Source: Cunninghamia lanceolata (Eukaryota > Streptophyta > Pinopsida > Cupressales > Cupressaceae). From it: 64,000 bases of DNA. Under the pieces are notes generated by a model. The model saw only the letters and a list, made by a program, of their open reading frames with translations. It was not told the origin of the DNA and did no database searches. Position numbers and translations under genes: made by a program. The stretch is from the NCBI GenBank assembly GCA_027924645.1, contig BSBN01000860.1, forward strand, positions 9,300,001 through 9,364,000, in the 5' to 3' direction. How positions within the stretch are numbered: the stretch's first letter is position 1; each line of letters begins with the position of its first letter. Below are positions 1 to 10,679 of the stretch, in pieces.

Positions 1-1020
1 CCGTCACTCCAAAAATTGACTTCTGGGGATTGAGGGAAATACCATTTTGCCGACAGCGCTCCAGCACTTGTCGTAAATGATGTGCATGATCATGATGGTT
101 TTTGGAGAAAATAGTCAAGTCATCGAGATACACCACGATGAACTTCCCCATCTCATCTCTGAAGGCAAGATCCATCGCTCTCTGAAATGTGGTGCCAGCA
201 TTGATCAGACCAAAAGGCATTCTGTGATATGCAAATGTGCCCCATGGTGTGGTGAAAGCAGTTTTGAACTGATCAGCTTCATTGACCTCCACTTGGTTAT
301 ACCTTGAAAAACCATCTAACATAGACAGCATTTCTAAACCAGTCACTATTTGCAACACTTGGTCCATGATGGGCAAAGGGTAGTTATCTTTCAAGGAAGA
401 CTGGTTGAGATTCTTGAAATCAACACAGATATGGATTTCTCCGTTCTTCTTCCTTATAGGTACTATGTTTGTGATCCATGTGGAATAATGAATTGGAAAA
501 ATTATCCTTGCATTCAGCATCTTCTGAATTTCAGAAAGAATTGTACCTGATATCTTTGGATTGTATTGCCTCTGCTTCTGCTTGTGAGGCAACGATCCAG
601 CTTTGAGGGGAATTTCGTGTTGAACCTCCTTAGGCCTGAAAGACTTCAGGTCATCATAGGAGTAAGCCAAAACATCAATGTAATGGCAAAGGAGGGTGAT
701 GAATTTGAATCTTTCATCAGCAGTGCAACATTTTCCAATGTCGAACCCAAATTGACCTGCTCAAATTCCATAGAGGAACTTGAATCCTGTTGTTGTTGCC
801 GCTGCTTGATATACCTGTCATGTTTATCAAAGAGTTTCTCAAGGGAAACCAAACCTTTTGGGATTTTATTTCCTTTCAATTGTAGAAATTCTTCGCCGGT
901 TTGTGAATCTATTTCTAAAACATATCCCCACGGTGGCGATTCACTTCCTTCAAAGTAAAGCTCATCAAAACTATCCATCTTTTCTAGGAAAGCAATGATT
1001 TGGTTATCACCATTGAACAC
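1..1020 (-). pseudogene. Element H: Ty3/gypsy (Tat-like) pre-RT linker and reverse transcriptase, cut by window edge
   Basis: Read on the minus strand, 1020-646 encodes the charged linker that precedes RT in Tat/Athila-type gypsy elements (…GLVSLEKLFDKHDRY…). From about 640 down to 1, in other frames, comes an RT domain. Recognisable blocks are RKKNGEIHICVDFKNLN near 420-470, a MLDGFSRYNQ block near 290-330, MPFGLINAGTTFQRAM near 180-225, and the catalytic VVYLDD motif near 105-140 with both Asp residues present. The role of the family is copying element RNA into DNA in cytoplasmic particles. The reading frame changes between linker and RT and no single ORF covers both, so this copy is decayed. 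RNase H and integrase should lie outside the window to the left. Identification as gypsy RT is firm; the Tat assignment rests on the extra RNase H upstream (next entry). Confidence 0.9.
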
Positions 1021-1053
1021 CTGCCAATGGTCAACGTTATTAGGTACACTTGG

Positions 1054-3330
1054 TTAGAAGACCAGCTCAATAGTGTACTTGTTTCCTTTGAAATCCTTAT
1101 GAGGCACCATGAGAGTGGCGGAAACAGCCAATGAATCTGCATGATCATTGAACTCTCTTAGCATTGCAGAAATGTTGAAAGCATCAAAACCTTCAATGCA
1201 ATCCCATACGCAATTGCGATAGTGTCTTAGTCTTTCATTTTTAGTTTGGTACAAATTTCTTACTTGACAAACCACCAATTCGGCGTCCCCTTGAGCATGA
1301 AGGATTTTAACACCTCTAGCATGAGCAGCTTCCAATCCAAGCAATAAGGACTCATATTCGGCAGTGTTATTGGTATTGTCAAATTGTAACTTGTATGAAA
1401 TAGGTAAGATATCACCTTGTGGTGACATCAAGACCACTCCAGCTCCAGAACCGGTAGAAGAATAGCTGCCATCAAACTCTAAAATCCAGACTTCATCAGA
1501 ATTTGAGTTCTTGGACTTTATTTGGTCAGGAGACTCCTCTTCGTCAGTGAGGGAAGAATCTGGTATTACTATACCCTCACCTAAACTTTCATCTGAAAAC
1601 TCTTCTGAGTCTCCATCTGACATATCTGAGCTATCACCTGATATATTCTCATCATCTGATGAAATGGAACCATCTTCTGTAGACAGGAAATAGTTACCCA
1701 TTCCTGAGGACTCAAACAAAATTTGAGCTTTGGGATTTGATCTTTGGGTAACAATGTATTTCGCCTCCTTCTCAGGAAGCAGCTTCTGCATGACACCTTT
1801 AACAGGTATCCTTGCTTCAGACAAATCCATGTTCAACTCCCCACCTACATCCTTGCAGAAATTACGCCCAAGAAGAATGTCGTATGAAGCTAGAACATCA
1901 GCTACCAGGACTGTCATCTTGATTCTCTTATCTAGAAAGGCTGCAAATGCAAATTGGACATCTTTGATTTGACCCAAAAGTGGAACTTGCTTATTCTCCA
2001 TAGAGAAACACCTCCCAAAAGTTTTGGTTAAGGTGAGGCCAAGGGCATCTGCTACCTTAGCAGGCATAACATTGTCAGAGGCTCTGGAATCTATTATGCA
2101 ATTGCTCAATTTATGACCATTTACTAATAGGGAAACATAGAAAGGTTCAATTTTTCCAGAGGCTTCAAGGGGAGTAGTGACAAGATTATTTTGGATAGGC
2201 TTGTTTTTGGGGGAGTCATGAGTAGCTTTGGGAAACTCTTGTCCTGCAGGGATGGTCTTATTTTTGACGTATTTGTCTAATCTATCAAATTGTTCAGGAT
2301 TAGCCTGTAAATACTCAACTTCAGAAATTTGTATCTTAGTTCTCCCAGCATGATCTATTATATCAAACAGCTGAAAAGAATTAGACATGGAGGAAGAAAA
2401 ACCATCATTCTGATTTTTGGTAGAGATAGCACTAGTTTGAGGAGTAGAAGCGGAAGGTACAAATTCATTAGAAGCACTTACTTGTTTATTGACCATCGGG
2501 TCTTTTGATTGGAAAGGTAGCGGAGTCCCCCGTTTAGCGATTGAAATCACCGGTTGAGATTCTTCTCTCGCCTTCCCTTTATTAGCTTGAAGAGCTGACT
2601 GATTTTGAGACCTAGTGAAAACAGCATATGCTCCTTCACACACTTCTCCTTTTTCAGCTTCGTCCTGGTAGTTCAGAAAGCTGATGGTAGATTCGCCAGC
2701 TAACTCTTCTTCTCCTTCTATGAAGAGATTAGCACCATTTTCATAATCCAACTCAGGTTGGAAAGAAAGTTCATTTTTAGCTTCATAGTAGCCAACAGCT
2801 GAGTTGATCGGCGCTGCTTCAATGGCAAGCTTCCCCTGTGTAGGCGGGAGACGGTTGTGTTGTCCTTGATTCCTAACAGCATTGCCTTGATATGAATTAT
2901 TTGGAAATGTCCTCCTTGGTATATCTCGGTAAGAAGGAGGCGCAGACATACCTTGGGACATTTGTCTCTTCAGAGCTAGCAATTCATTTGCTAGATTTTG
3001 CACCATGGGGTCAGTGGTGCTTGTGGAAGCATTCTCAGTAGAAGAGGAACTTTTATTTCTATTAGAATCCCTTCTTATCTTACCCGCAAGGATAAGATCG
3101 TCTTCCACTTCAGTTGCCAGAATCTGAGTTGCAGCAAGATCGGTAGGAGCAGCTCGCCTCAATAGAAAACTCACCTCCGGAAGTTGTGTATTGATAAAGA
3201 AACATTTAAGGTTCTCCGTTGTTCGCTCAGTGGTGGTGGGAATCCTATTTCTCAATTTGTTGAACTTAGCGATGAAATCTCGCATTGGTTCATGAGGTTC
3301 CTTTTTCATCTGTGTCAGCTGTGCCAACAA
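1054..3330 (-). pseudogene. Element H: gag C-terminal part, aspartic protease and extra RNase H
   Basis: An open frame of 758 codons without a true ATG start; it continues the gag frame from upstream across stops. Order: capsid-like helical segment (LAQLTQMKKEPHEPMRDF…), a low-complexity linker, a retropepsin-like protease near 2100-1820, an acidic Ser/Asp-rich spacer near 1700-1510, then an RNase H domain near 1490-1080. In the RNase H the acidic positions are visible: FDGS, NTAEYE, GDAELV and HADSLA. This RNase H lies upstream of RT and is therefore additional to the usual one after RT. The protease catalytic triplet reads DSR instead of DSG (near 2085), which should inactivate it. The frame stops just before the linker entry at 1020. 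Confidence 0.88.
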
Positions 3331-3462
3331 TGCATGAGCATCTTCCGCAGGTTTAAACCTGGCTTCAAACTTGGTTTTGAGGGTAGCCCAGCTCGTTATG
3401 GTCTGAGCTCAAAGGTGGTAAAACCAGTCTGCAGGAGCACCTTGTAGTGTCTCTACAAAGAG

Positions 3463-3890
3463 TCATACAGCAACATCTTCGTGTTCGACACCTATCACAC
3501 TATAGGCCATACAGAAAGCCGCAATATGCTCATCAGGATGAACTTTCCCGTCACCATAGAATTTGGGGAAATTCTTTCTTGAACTACGAGGTAGTTCATG
3601 CAATGGTGGGGTCAAATTTAGAGGACCAAAGGTATTACCCCAAGGGCCTTGGGCTGCCATGACGCGCTGATTGAAAGGTGGTATAACAAACCTTGGTGTC
3701 ATATGAACAGACAAAACTCTGTTAGCTTTGTAGGGGGAAAACTCCTGGTGCGCTGAAGATGAGGTCGTGGAGTTAAGAATCCAAAATTATTTTGTTGCAT
3801 CAATTCAAATACAGGATCAATAATACCCTGAGCCCTCTTGCTTCTGGTGTACCAGGAATCTGCCAAAATGTAGTATGCTAAACACAATTT
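3463..3890 (-). pseudogene. Element H: gag N-terminal part
   Basis: Minus-strand gag start region. The stretch 3714-3463 (…PRFVIPPFNQRVMAAQGPWG… then …NFPKFYGDGKVHPDEHIAAF…) is typical of the N-terminal gag of plant Tat-like elements. It lies in the same frame as the 3330-1054 ORF but is separated from it by two TGA stops (near 3450-3470 and 3405-3412). The intervening sequence reads LFVETLQGAPADWFYHL, a standard capsid block, so the two pieces were one gag. A further gag-leader segment at 3887-3699 is in another frame, implying a frameshift. The first TGA is consistent with CGA to TGA decay at a CpG; this is inference. Confidence 0.8.
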
Positions 3891-3959
3891 TGCAAGAAAA
3901 TGGAAAAGAACTGAAAATGCTTCAACTCAGAGTGTGAGGCTTCAAGTTGCGCATTCCTT

Positions 3960-3976
3960 CCCCAGTAGAGTCACCA
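3960..3976 (-). other. Element H primer-binding site
   Basis: On the minus strand the sequence TGGTGACTCTACTGGGG begins 6 nt after the LTR terminus at 3983. A TGG start complementary to a tRNA CCA end, directly after an LTR ending in CAACA, is the expected PBS position. The cognate tRNA was not identified. Confidence 0.75.
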
Positions 3977-4718
3977 AAAAATTGTTGGGTGAATATTTTG
4001 TCGTTAACTCACTAACGGCAAAATGGGTATATCAGCCATAGCTACGATGAGACACAGTCTCTCCTCTCAGCAAGGGGAGGTTCCCTCTAATTACTTGACT
4101 TTTGCAAACCAAACAACTTATAAAATTTATGTACACTAAAAACTATGTTCGTGATGGTTCCATCTCATCTCATTCTCTTTTTTCAGAATAGATGTTTATA
4201 CTTCAAACTTTTGATAGAAGACTTATAAATTATCACAAAATCATAGAAACACAAAGTTTTCTGTTACCTCACTTACTACTTGTAAACAAAACTATTTGAA
4301 GTAGAATGCAGCCCAAAGTCTTCACTCCTCTTCAAGATGATAAAAGTAAATCGAATATAACAACTTGCAGCACAAAGTCTCGAAACTATTGTATTCTCAC
4401 AAACACGAACATATAACCTACAAATGATTTTATAACACAAAGTCTATCAGAATCAGATTAAGAGCGCTCTTCAGTCACTTGAAACAAACTCCACACTTCA
4501 ATTATTATCAAATAAGATTATGATAGCAAGACGTAAAAACAAAACTATCACAACACAAATAATCCCAAGACAAAGATTGGAATTGAACTTGCTTTCTTGT
4601 ATTGATAAATATTTGAATATTGATTTTCACAAAAAGCACAAAGTCTTGATTTGCTTCTCAATTCGCCAGAGTTTCCTTGCAATAGACAAAAGATAATATT
4701 TACAAAAGAGGCCCCCTT

Positions 4719-4726
4719 TATTTATA
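4719..4726 (-). promoter_or_regulatory. TATA box of element H LTR
   Basis: Minus strand reads CCCTATAAATAAAGGGGG, a canonical plant TATAAATA, about 740 bp before the PBS. It is the best candidate for the element promoter and would place the large ORF upstream, in U3. Confidence 0.6.
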
Positions 4727-5011
4727 GGGAAAAGCCTTGAGAAAAATTAGGAAATCTACAACTACTTTGACTTATTCAACAAGAGAGTCCCATTTGACTT
4801 AGGACTTCTCTTGTTTCACATGTAATTACATTTTGGAAAATTACACGTGTAGGTGTCCAAAACAAAATTCAATTTACATATTGTTTAGGAAAAATAAGCT
4901 AAGGCACTAGCTTCCTCCATCTTTTTTCCTCAGGAAGTTTTAGTACATAGTTTGAACAACTGACATCTCGCATGCATCTAGTTTCGCTGTGTTTTCAGAG
5001 ATGGTGCGAGC

Positions 5012-8000
5012 TCAGAGAATTGAATCTTTCACCGCCTTTACCGCCCTTTCATGCTTGTCTAAATTATCCTTCAAGTTCTCCAGAGTCGAATGTTGATCAT
5101 ACAGGTTATCCATTGAGAGCACTGAGGGAGCTTCCTCTTCAAATTTCTTTGGTACCATTTCTTCAAAAGAACTTATCATTTCCTGTGCTGAGGAAACTAT
5201 GATCTTCGCTTGTCAAGGTGCAAGGAAGTTCTTCTAGCCAGTGTAGGAGTGTGACATCACTATCTTTGCTGGCTTCTCGAGCTTGGCACAGATCTTCAAG
5301 TAGACTCTTTATTATGAAAATACAATGAGCTAGAGTCTCCTTAGTCTTAAGATATGATGCCCTGTTGGTGATGACCCCAATGGTGATCAGATTCTTTATC
5401 TTGATCTTCTTCATGTCTATCCACTCTTCTAGGCTCTCTTCTTGATCTTGCAGCTCTTGTGAAAGTAGATCTACCAGATTGTCCAGCTCAGCTTTAGCTT
5501 TGTCCATTTTCTCTTTCCTTTCCACAGCAGTTTTTAGCAGAACTTGTCCTTGAGCCAACAACCGCTCCACTACATCCCCCACTATCTTACCTCTGGCTTG
5601 CACTTTTTCAACCCTCTGTATTAGGGGATCCTCCACTGTCACTGCCATGGGTTCTACTATCTCTGATGACTTTACTATTTTCTGAAGGACAGCGGCCAGT
5701 TGTTCCGCTTTTGCTTTGTACTGCTCCTTCTCCTTCTTAGCTTCATCATACTTTTCGAGTAGAGTACTGGTAGTAGTCTGGAAATCTGCCTTAACACCTT
5801 CATGAGTCACTTTACCCAGTTCAACCCTTGAGATGACATAATTACTCATGTCAAAAGTGTCAACCGTGGCATCTTCAGGAGGTTTGGCAATTTCGGCATA
5901 TCTGATTCCCTTTTCAGTGACCAGCCTAAAAATAGTCTTAGGCTTCTTTTTCTAGTTCTTTGCTTTCATGGGCAACAGCTTTTCAATGTCAATCTCATCA
6001 GGTGAGATGGCTTGCTTCTTCCTCTTTGGAGTATAGGCAGATAGCCATGGAGGAAGTATAGATGTGTCAACAGCTGGAGGGCGATCCACTACTTGCTTGG
6101 CTGTATCTATATTCGTGCCAGTGATAGTGACAATTGCACTTGTGTTGGTAAACACAACACCTGTATCAACAACCTTTTGTGAAGCATCCAGAAGGTTCTC
6201 TAAAATAGTTTGTTCCCCAATATCAAAAGAAGGGGAAGATAAGCTTGGAATGGAACCAGAAGAATCAAAAACAGTTCCAAAGCTAGCTTTCATGGATGAA
6301 GGAGTATTGTCAGAAGAAACAACAAAAAATGGAGAAAGAGGAACACTTGACATCACTGGCAAACTGTTAGAAACCAGAACATGAGGAGGAGGTGTAAGAA
6401 CTTGTGTCTCGGAGGGAAGATCTTTCACAGGAGTCTGAAGGAAACCATCAAGTCTTTCTTCCTCTATATCTTCATCTACCCCTTGTTCAGCTTCATCAGA
6501 TACCTTTGTCCTAGACTTTTGAACATTTTGTTCTTCAGTCTCAACATCTTCAATTTCCATCTGATCATCATTAGTATCTTCAACATCTGACTTAGTGGCG
6601 TTAGAAGCCTCTGTGGTTTCCTTCTTCTTTCCTCCTTTAGATACAAATTTGATCTTTGGTTTGTGTATCTTGGAGGAAGAAGGGGTGCCACTCCTGTTTT
6701 TAGTTCGGTTCTCTACCTTCTTACCAGTTTGCTCATGTGTTTCAGCTTCAGATCCTATAAGAAATTCTTTCAACTTAATCCCCTTACTTTCCAACCACAA
6801 GTTGGTGTTTGCGAGTATTGGTTGGAATCTTTTCCTGATGGATGTCTCCTCTTTGACTGACCATTTCACCTCTAGGAGAGGTGAAGCCTCAACATTCTTT
6901 GCCTCATATTTGTGATATAGGACATCCCCATCATCCTCCATTCCATCTGGAATATCAGCGAGTCCTAGTTCTTCAATTTGACTTAGATGAAGTCTGCAGA
7001 AATCCAATTTTCTGATCTCATTTTGAGTCCTGAGATCTGCCCATATATCTTCGACCATTGGCACATGAAAAGTTGACTTTCTCTTGATTTTATCTTGAAC
7101 CCTTCTGAAGTCAAAATGATTTCTTTTCTTGTAGGTCTTCATGGTGACCAACTGCAATTCAGAGTCAATTATCTTTGCTTTGTTGGCAGATTGAACCGAG
7201 TACCTCCCAATTTCAATGGGAAACTTTATCCCTGACTTCTTCAGTTCCATCTATTTGTTGTGTACCACAATCAGTTGTCTGTAAAGCTCCATAAGAACAA
7301 TGCGATCACTGGGATACCATGGCAGCATGTAAGGGTAGCCAGGATAGTATCCTACCTGAAGATATGTGAAGGTGGAAAATTGCAAGAATAAGCAACCAAA
7401 AGAATTTACAACCTGCCAAGCTTCATCAGAAACTCTTCTTTGAACCAGTTCACCATCCCACAAGCACATGAAAACTGAGAAGAACGCATCATTGACTCTT
7501 CTGAAATGATGAATTGACCCCTTCAGAGTGATTTGGGGGTAGTATTCATACACTGGGACCAATCTCCTGTCTCCTACTTGGGTTAAACCTGGAAAGTTCC
7601 TCATGCTTGGAGCAACATAGACAAGATAAGAGGTCATGTAAAATTTGAAGGTAGTATTGACTCTTACCAGTTGCTCATGCAAAGCATTGCTGATCTGTTC
7701 ACCCCAGAATATCTTCAAATTACCCCGTAGAATCACCTTGATGTAAGTGTACATCCAGTCCTGGAATTTGGAAGCTGAAGGGAGTCCTCTGATGCGACTC
7801 AACAGAGTAATCAAATCACACACTTCCTCCACAAAATCACTCCTGTGAAGGTCCTTTGGCCATCTGGTCAAATTTCCCCTAGGAATCTTTAACCATTTGC
7901 TGTTTATATGCCTCCTAGAAGATTCAGGATTGTGTGCACTGATTGGAAATGATGCAACCAAATGAATACTGCTGTCAATGATTTTCTGCATAGGCTTGGA

Positions 8001-8162
8001 GGGATTTGCTTGTTTAGTTCTATCTACGAAATCGGCCAAGTCCACATGCCCAATTTCTGTGTCTCTAATTTCATCAATGTTTGACTTTACTGCCGTTACC
8101 GGAAAGACACCCTGGTACTTGTACTTCATGGCTCTGGACTTTGACGGAGATGATTCTGACAT
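5012..8162 (-). pseudogene. Large unknown ORF (~1,000 codons) inside the H LTR
   Basis: ATG at 8162 begins an open frame broken only by two in-frame TAG codons (7251-7253 and 5952-5954) and, near 5180, a frameshift after which coding-like sequence continues to a TGA at 5012. Parts: an N-terminal globular, aromatic-rich region (about 300 residues); a central Lys/Ser/Glu-rich disordered region with basic patches (KFVSKGGKKKE) then acidic runs; and a C-terminal coiled-coil-rich region (LEKYDEAKKEKEQYKAK…) of about 250 residues. No RT, protease, integrase, zinc finger or catalytic motif is visible. The layout and length match the 1,037-aa ORF of element F at 50964-54077, and a block near residues 275-300 (LPWYPSDRIVLMELYRQ) resembles its MPMGYEVDEQIVELHVQ. 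The function is unknown. Confidence 0.7.
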
Positions 8163-8389
8163 GAGCTCTGGAGAAAACTATGAACTTGAACACCATGAAC
8201 GCTGATTGAGAACTGCAAAAACCATGATCTCGCAGTTAGGGGAAAAATTGGATAAACTGGGTCAACTATGATTTGACGATAATGGATAGGAAGGCATGCA
8301 TTTGAAGGGCTTGAGTGCGCAAATCAAGGCGAAGGTGAAAGCGGGCTTTTAGTTTTGAAAAGTGAATTTTCTAGTGTTGAGAAAAATTT

Positions 8390-9560
8390 AGGAAAATGTG
8401 CTTGAGCGGGTGATTTCACCGCCATTGCAGGTTGGGAGAGACTTCAGGTGTAAAGGCGGTTGAAAACGCTGCTTTTGCATGTGTATGGGAAGTTTTGGTT
8501 TAACATGCATGAGTGGTCAATATTATCACTATTACATGTAATGAGTGAAAATCTCAAGTGTTTGGGCGGGTGTATCGGCCGCTTCGGCAGGGGGAAGTGC
8601 TTTTAAAGGGTTTTGGTGCTAAAGCGGCGAAAATGCCCGCTATCGCATGGGGTATGAAATAGTTCCTCGTGTAAGGGCGGAAAAATTTGCCGCCCATACA
8701 CCAGATACAAAAACCAAAGTCATGCACCAGCGGTGAAATTGGCCGACGATGCACATTGGTAAGTCATTACAAGTTTATACATCGCAGCGGCAAAATTTGC
8801 AGACAATACACATTGGAAATCGCAAAGGTTTTTTACCATGCTTGATCGGTGAAAACGGTCGTTGCTACAAGATGGAAGGGTTGACCTTCGTAAGGTTTGA
8901 TCGGAAAAAATAGCCATCAACACGATGGAATATGACAAAAGTCATAAGGGTCCGAGTGATGAAAACGCCGACCTCAAAACACAAACCCTAGGGAACCTAT
9001 GGTGTATTTGCGGAAATACACTAGACACAAATCACAAACAGACTAAAACACAATTACGAAAATAACAAAAAACAAAAAGGATAAAAACCTAGCAAAAATC
9101 TTAAACAAAAACGTGAATAAGGGGGAACGAAAACAAAAGAGAACCTTGCCCGTGATATCAGCAGAAAACCCTCACCATTGAGGATGAATTTGAATGAAAC
9201 CCTAACTGGTGCGTGTGATTGAGTGATGCGAGGGATCTGGAGAATAGCTCGGGAGGAAAAGTGAAATGGCAAAATAAGCCATCGAAACATATTAAATAAC
9301 TCGAACACAAGTGTTTAGCAAATGGCACGAGTGGCCATTAATGGCACTCAGTGATTGAGATTCCAGAGATCTCGCTCGAGCGGAGGTTTCGGCCGCCGAT
9401 GCACAAACATAAACAAACATGTACTGGCAGCGAAATTCGCCACCTTTACATGTTAAATAAAAAGACATATGCAGAAGCGGCAATTTATGCCGCCTTTACA
9501 TGTTACATAAAAACAAGCTAAAAGGAGATATGTAGGAGTGGCATTTTTAGCCGCTTTTGC
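8390..9560. repeat. Quasi-tandem palindromic GCGGC-AAATTT-GCCGC modules
   Basis: At least ten imperfect inverted repeats of the type GCGGYRAAA..TTTGCCGC occur here, for example GGGCGG/CCGCCC near 8675-8697, GCAAA/TTTGC near 8787-8797, GCGAA/TTCGC near 9430, and GCGGCA/TGCCGC near 9477-9495. Those between about 8620 and 8960 recur every 53-63 bp with a partly conserved trailer (…TACACATTGG or similar). The block lies upstream of the minus-strand ORF starting at 8162. No protein-coding signal was seen in it. Confidence 0.6.
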
Positions 9561-9820
9561 ATATCAAGACTCAAAAACTTACTAACTTCTAAAAATGACC
9601 TAAATCGACATTTTTACCGATTTACGACTTGAACGATCTTCGCACATATTGAGAAAATGATTCAAAGGAACATCATAAACCCATCTAGAATGTCAAACGA
9701 CTTCGCACGAGATCAAGGGAATCTTGTCTCAATTTGCGAGCTTAGAGTGTAGATTCACGAAATGGACAAGTTTCGTGGGGGTTGTCTACAAAACGAGCGT
9801 TGCTGATTTTGAGAACAACA

Positions 9821-10347
9821 GGACAGATGAGTATGGCTTATAGTATCCTAGGGATCATGATTTCTCTCTTCATGCATATATAGATGCTGATTGGGCAGGA
9901 GATGTGGATGACTGGAAGAGTACTAGTGCTGGTGCATTCTTTTTGGGGAAAAGATTGGTGTCTTGGCTGAGCAAGAAACAAGAGGCAATATGACTGTCCA
10001 CTGTAGAAGCAGAGTATATTGCAGTAGTAGGTAGTTGCACTCAAGTATTGTGGATGAAGCAAATGCTAAGAGACATCACAGTGGAGTATGAAGAACCTAT
10101 CACAATCTTCTGTGATAACTCAAGTGCAATAAATATATCAAAAAATCTGGTGTTGCATTCAAAGACAAAACATATATCCATCAAGTTTCACTTTTTGAGA
10201 GAGTAGGTGAATAAGAATGAAGTCAGATCAGAGTTTGTGCCCTTAAAGGATCAGATTACAGACATTTTTACTAAACCTCTACCTAAGGACTCTTTTGAGT
10301 ATCTCAGGGAGACGTTAGGGGTTATTACCCCTCTAGTTCTGAATTAA
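9821..10347 (+). pseudogene. Element A: Ty1/copia RNase H, C-terminal end of pol
   Basis: The plus strand encodes the copia RNase H domain: DEYGL, then HAYIDADWAGDVDDWKSTSA, LSTVEAEYIAVVGSCTQ, VLWMKQMLRDI, IFCDNSSAINISKN, HSKTKHISIKFHFLRE, and the usual pol end FTKPLPKDSFEYLRETLGV followed by a TAA at 10345-10347. In-frame stops replace Trp in the GLWYP block and other conserved residues, so it is dead. The upstream part of the element is not present here; element H sits at the break. RT, integrase and gag of A are expected beyond the left edge of the window. Confidence 0.9.
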
Positions 10348-10483
10348 GGTGCACTGATGTGCATTAGTTCGGTGGATCTCACAGTCATATCTTGTGGTTT
10401 AGATTGATGATAGGAAGCTACTACTTAGGGGTAGCAGTCTGTATGATTCTAAAGTATTGATGCAAGTATGTGCCCTTTGTCAT

Positions 10484-10679
10484 TGATGCCAAAGGGGGAG
10501 AGAAGACATATGAAAAACAAAAGTGGTTGCTGATCAAAGGGGGAGTAGTAAAGAAAGAGAAGACATATGAATGATTGTTGTTGACAGGGGGAGCTATGTC
10601 AGTTAGTGAGAAGTTCTTGTCTTGATGGTTAAAACAGTTTTTTACATCATATGTTGCCATCAATGACAAAGGGGGAGAT
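10484..10679 (+). other. Element A: cluster of four polypurine tracts
   Basis: Four AGGGGGAG-type tracts occur between the pol stop and the 3' LTR, near 10486, 10536, 10587 and 10667. The last (CAAAGGGGGAGA, ending at 10679) abuts the LTR and is the expected plus-strand primer. The first and last are preceded by a TTGYCAT..ATG.CAA palindrome. Confidence 0.75.

Larger units (their letters stand above)
3983..9820 (-). mobile_element. Element H 5' LTR, about 5.8 kb, carrying an internal ORF
   Basis: On the minus strand the LTR starts TGTTGTTCTC at 9820 and ends ACCCAACA at 3983, next to the PBS, so both ends show the TGTTG/CAACA inverted terminus. The outer end is supported independently: the copia RNase H of element A resumes at 9821 in the middle of its conserved KGTDEYGL block, so something was inserted exactly there. 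The region contains a TATA box (4719-4726), an ORF of about 1,000 codons (8162-5012) and quasi-tandem palindromic modules (8390-9560). The partner LTR lies outside the window, so the length cannot be confirmed by comparison. The alternative is a short LTR (about 1 kb) plus a separate insertion, but I see no second pair of ends or duplicated flanks. Confidence 0.6.

Noticed and set aside
3983..4963. H LTR as a conventional ~1-kb LTR ending near 4963
   Set aside because: Considered because TGTCAGTTG occurs there on the minus strand, but the coding-like tail of the large ORF runs up to it and the copia sequence resumes only at 9821. Not excluded.
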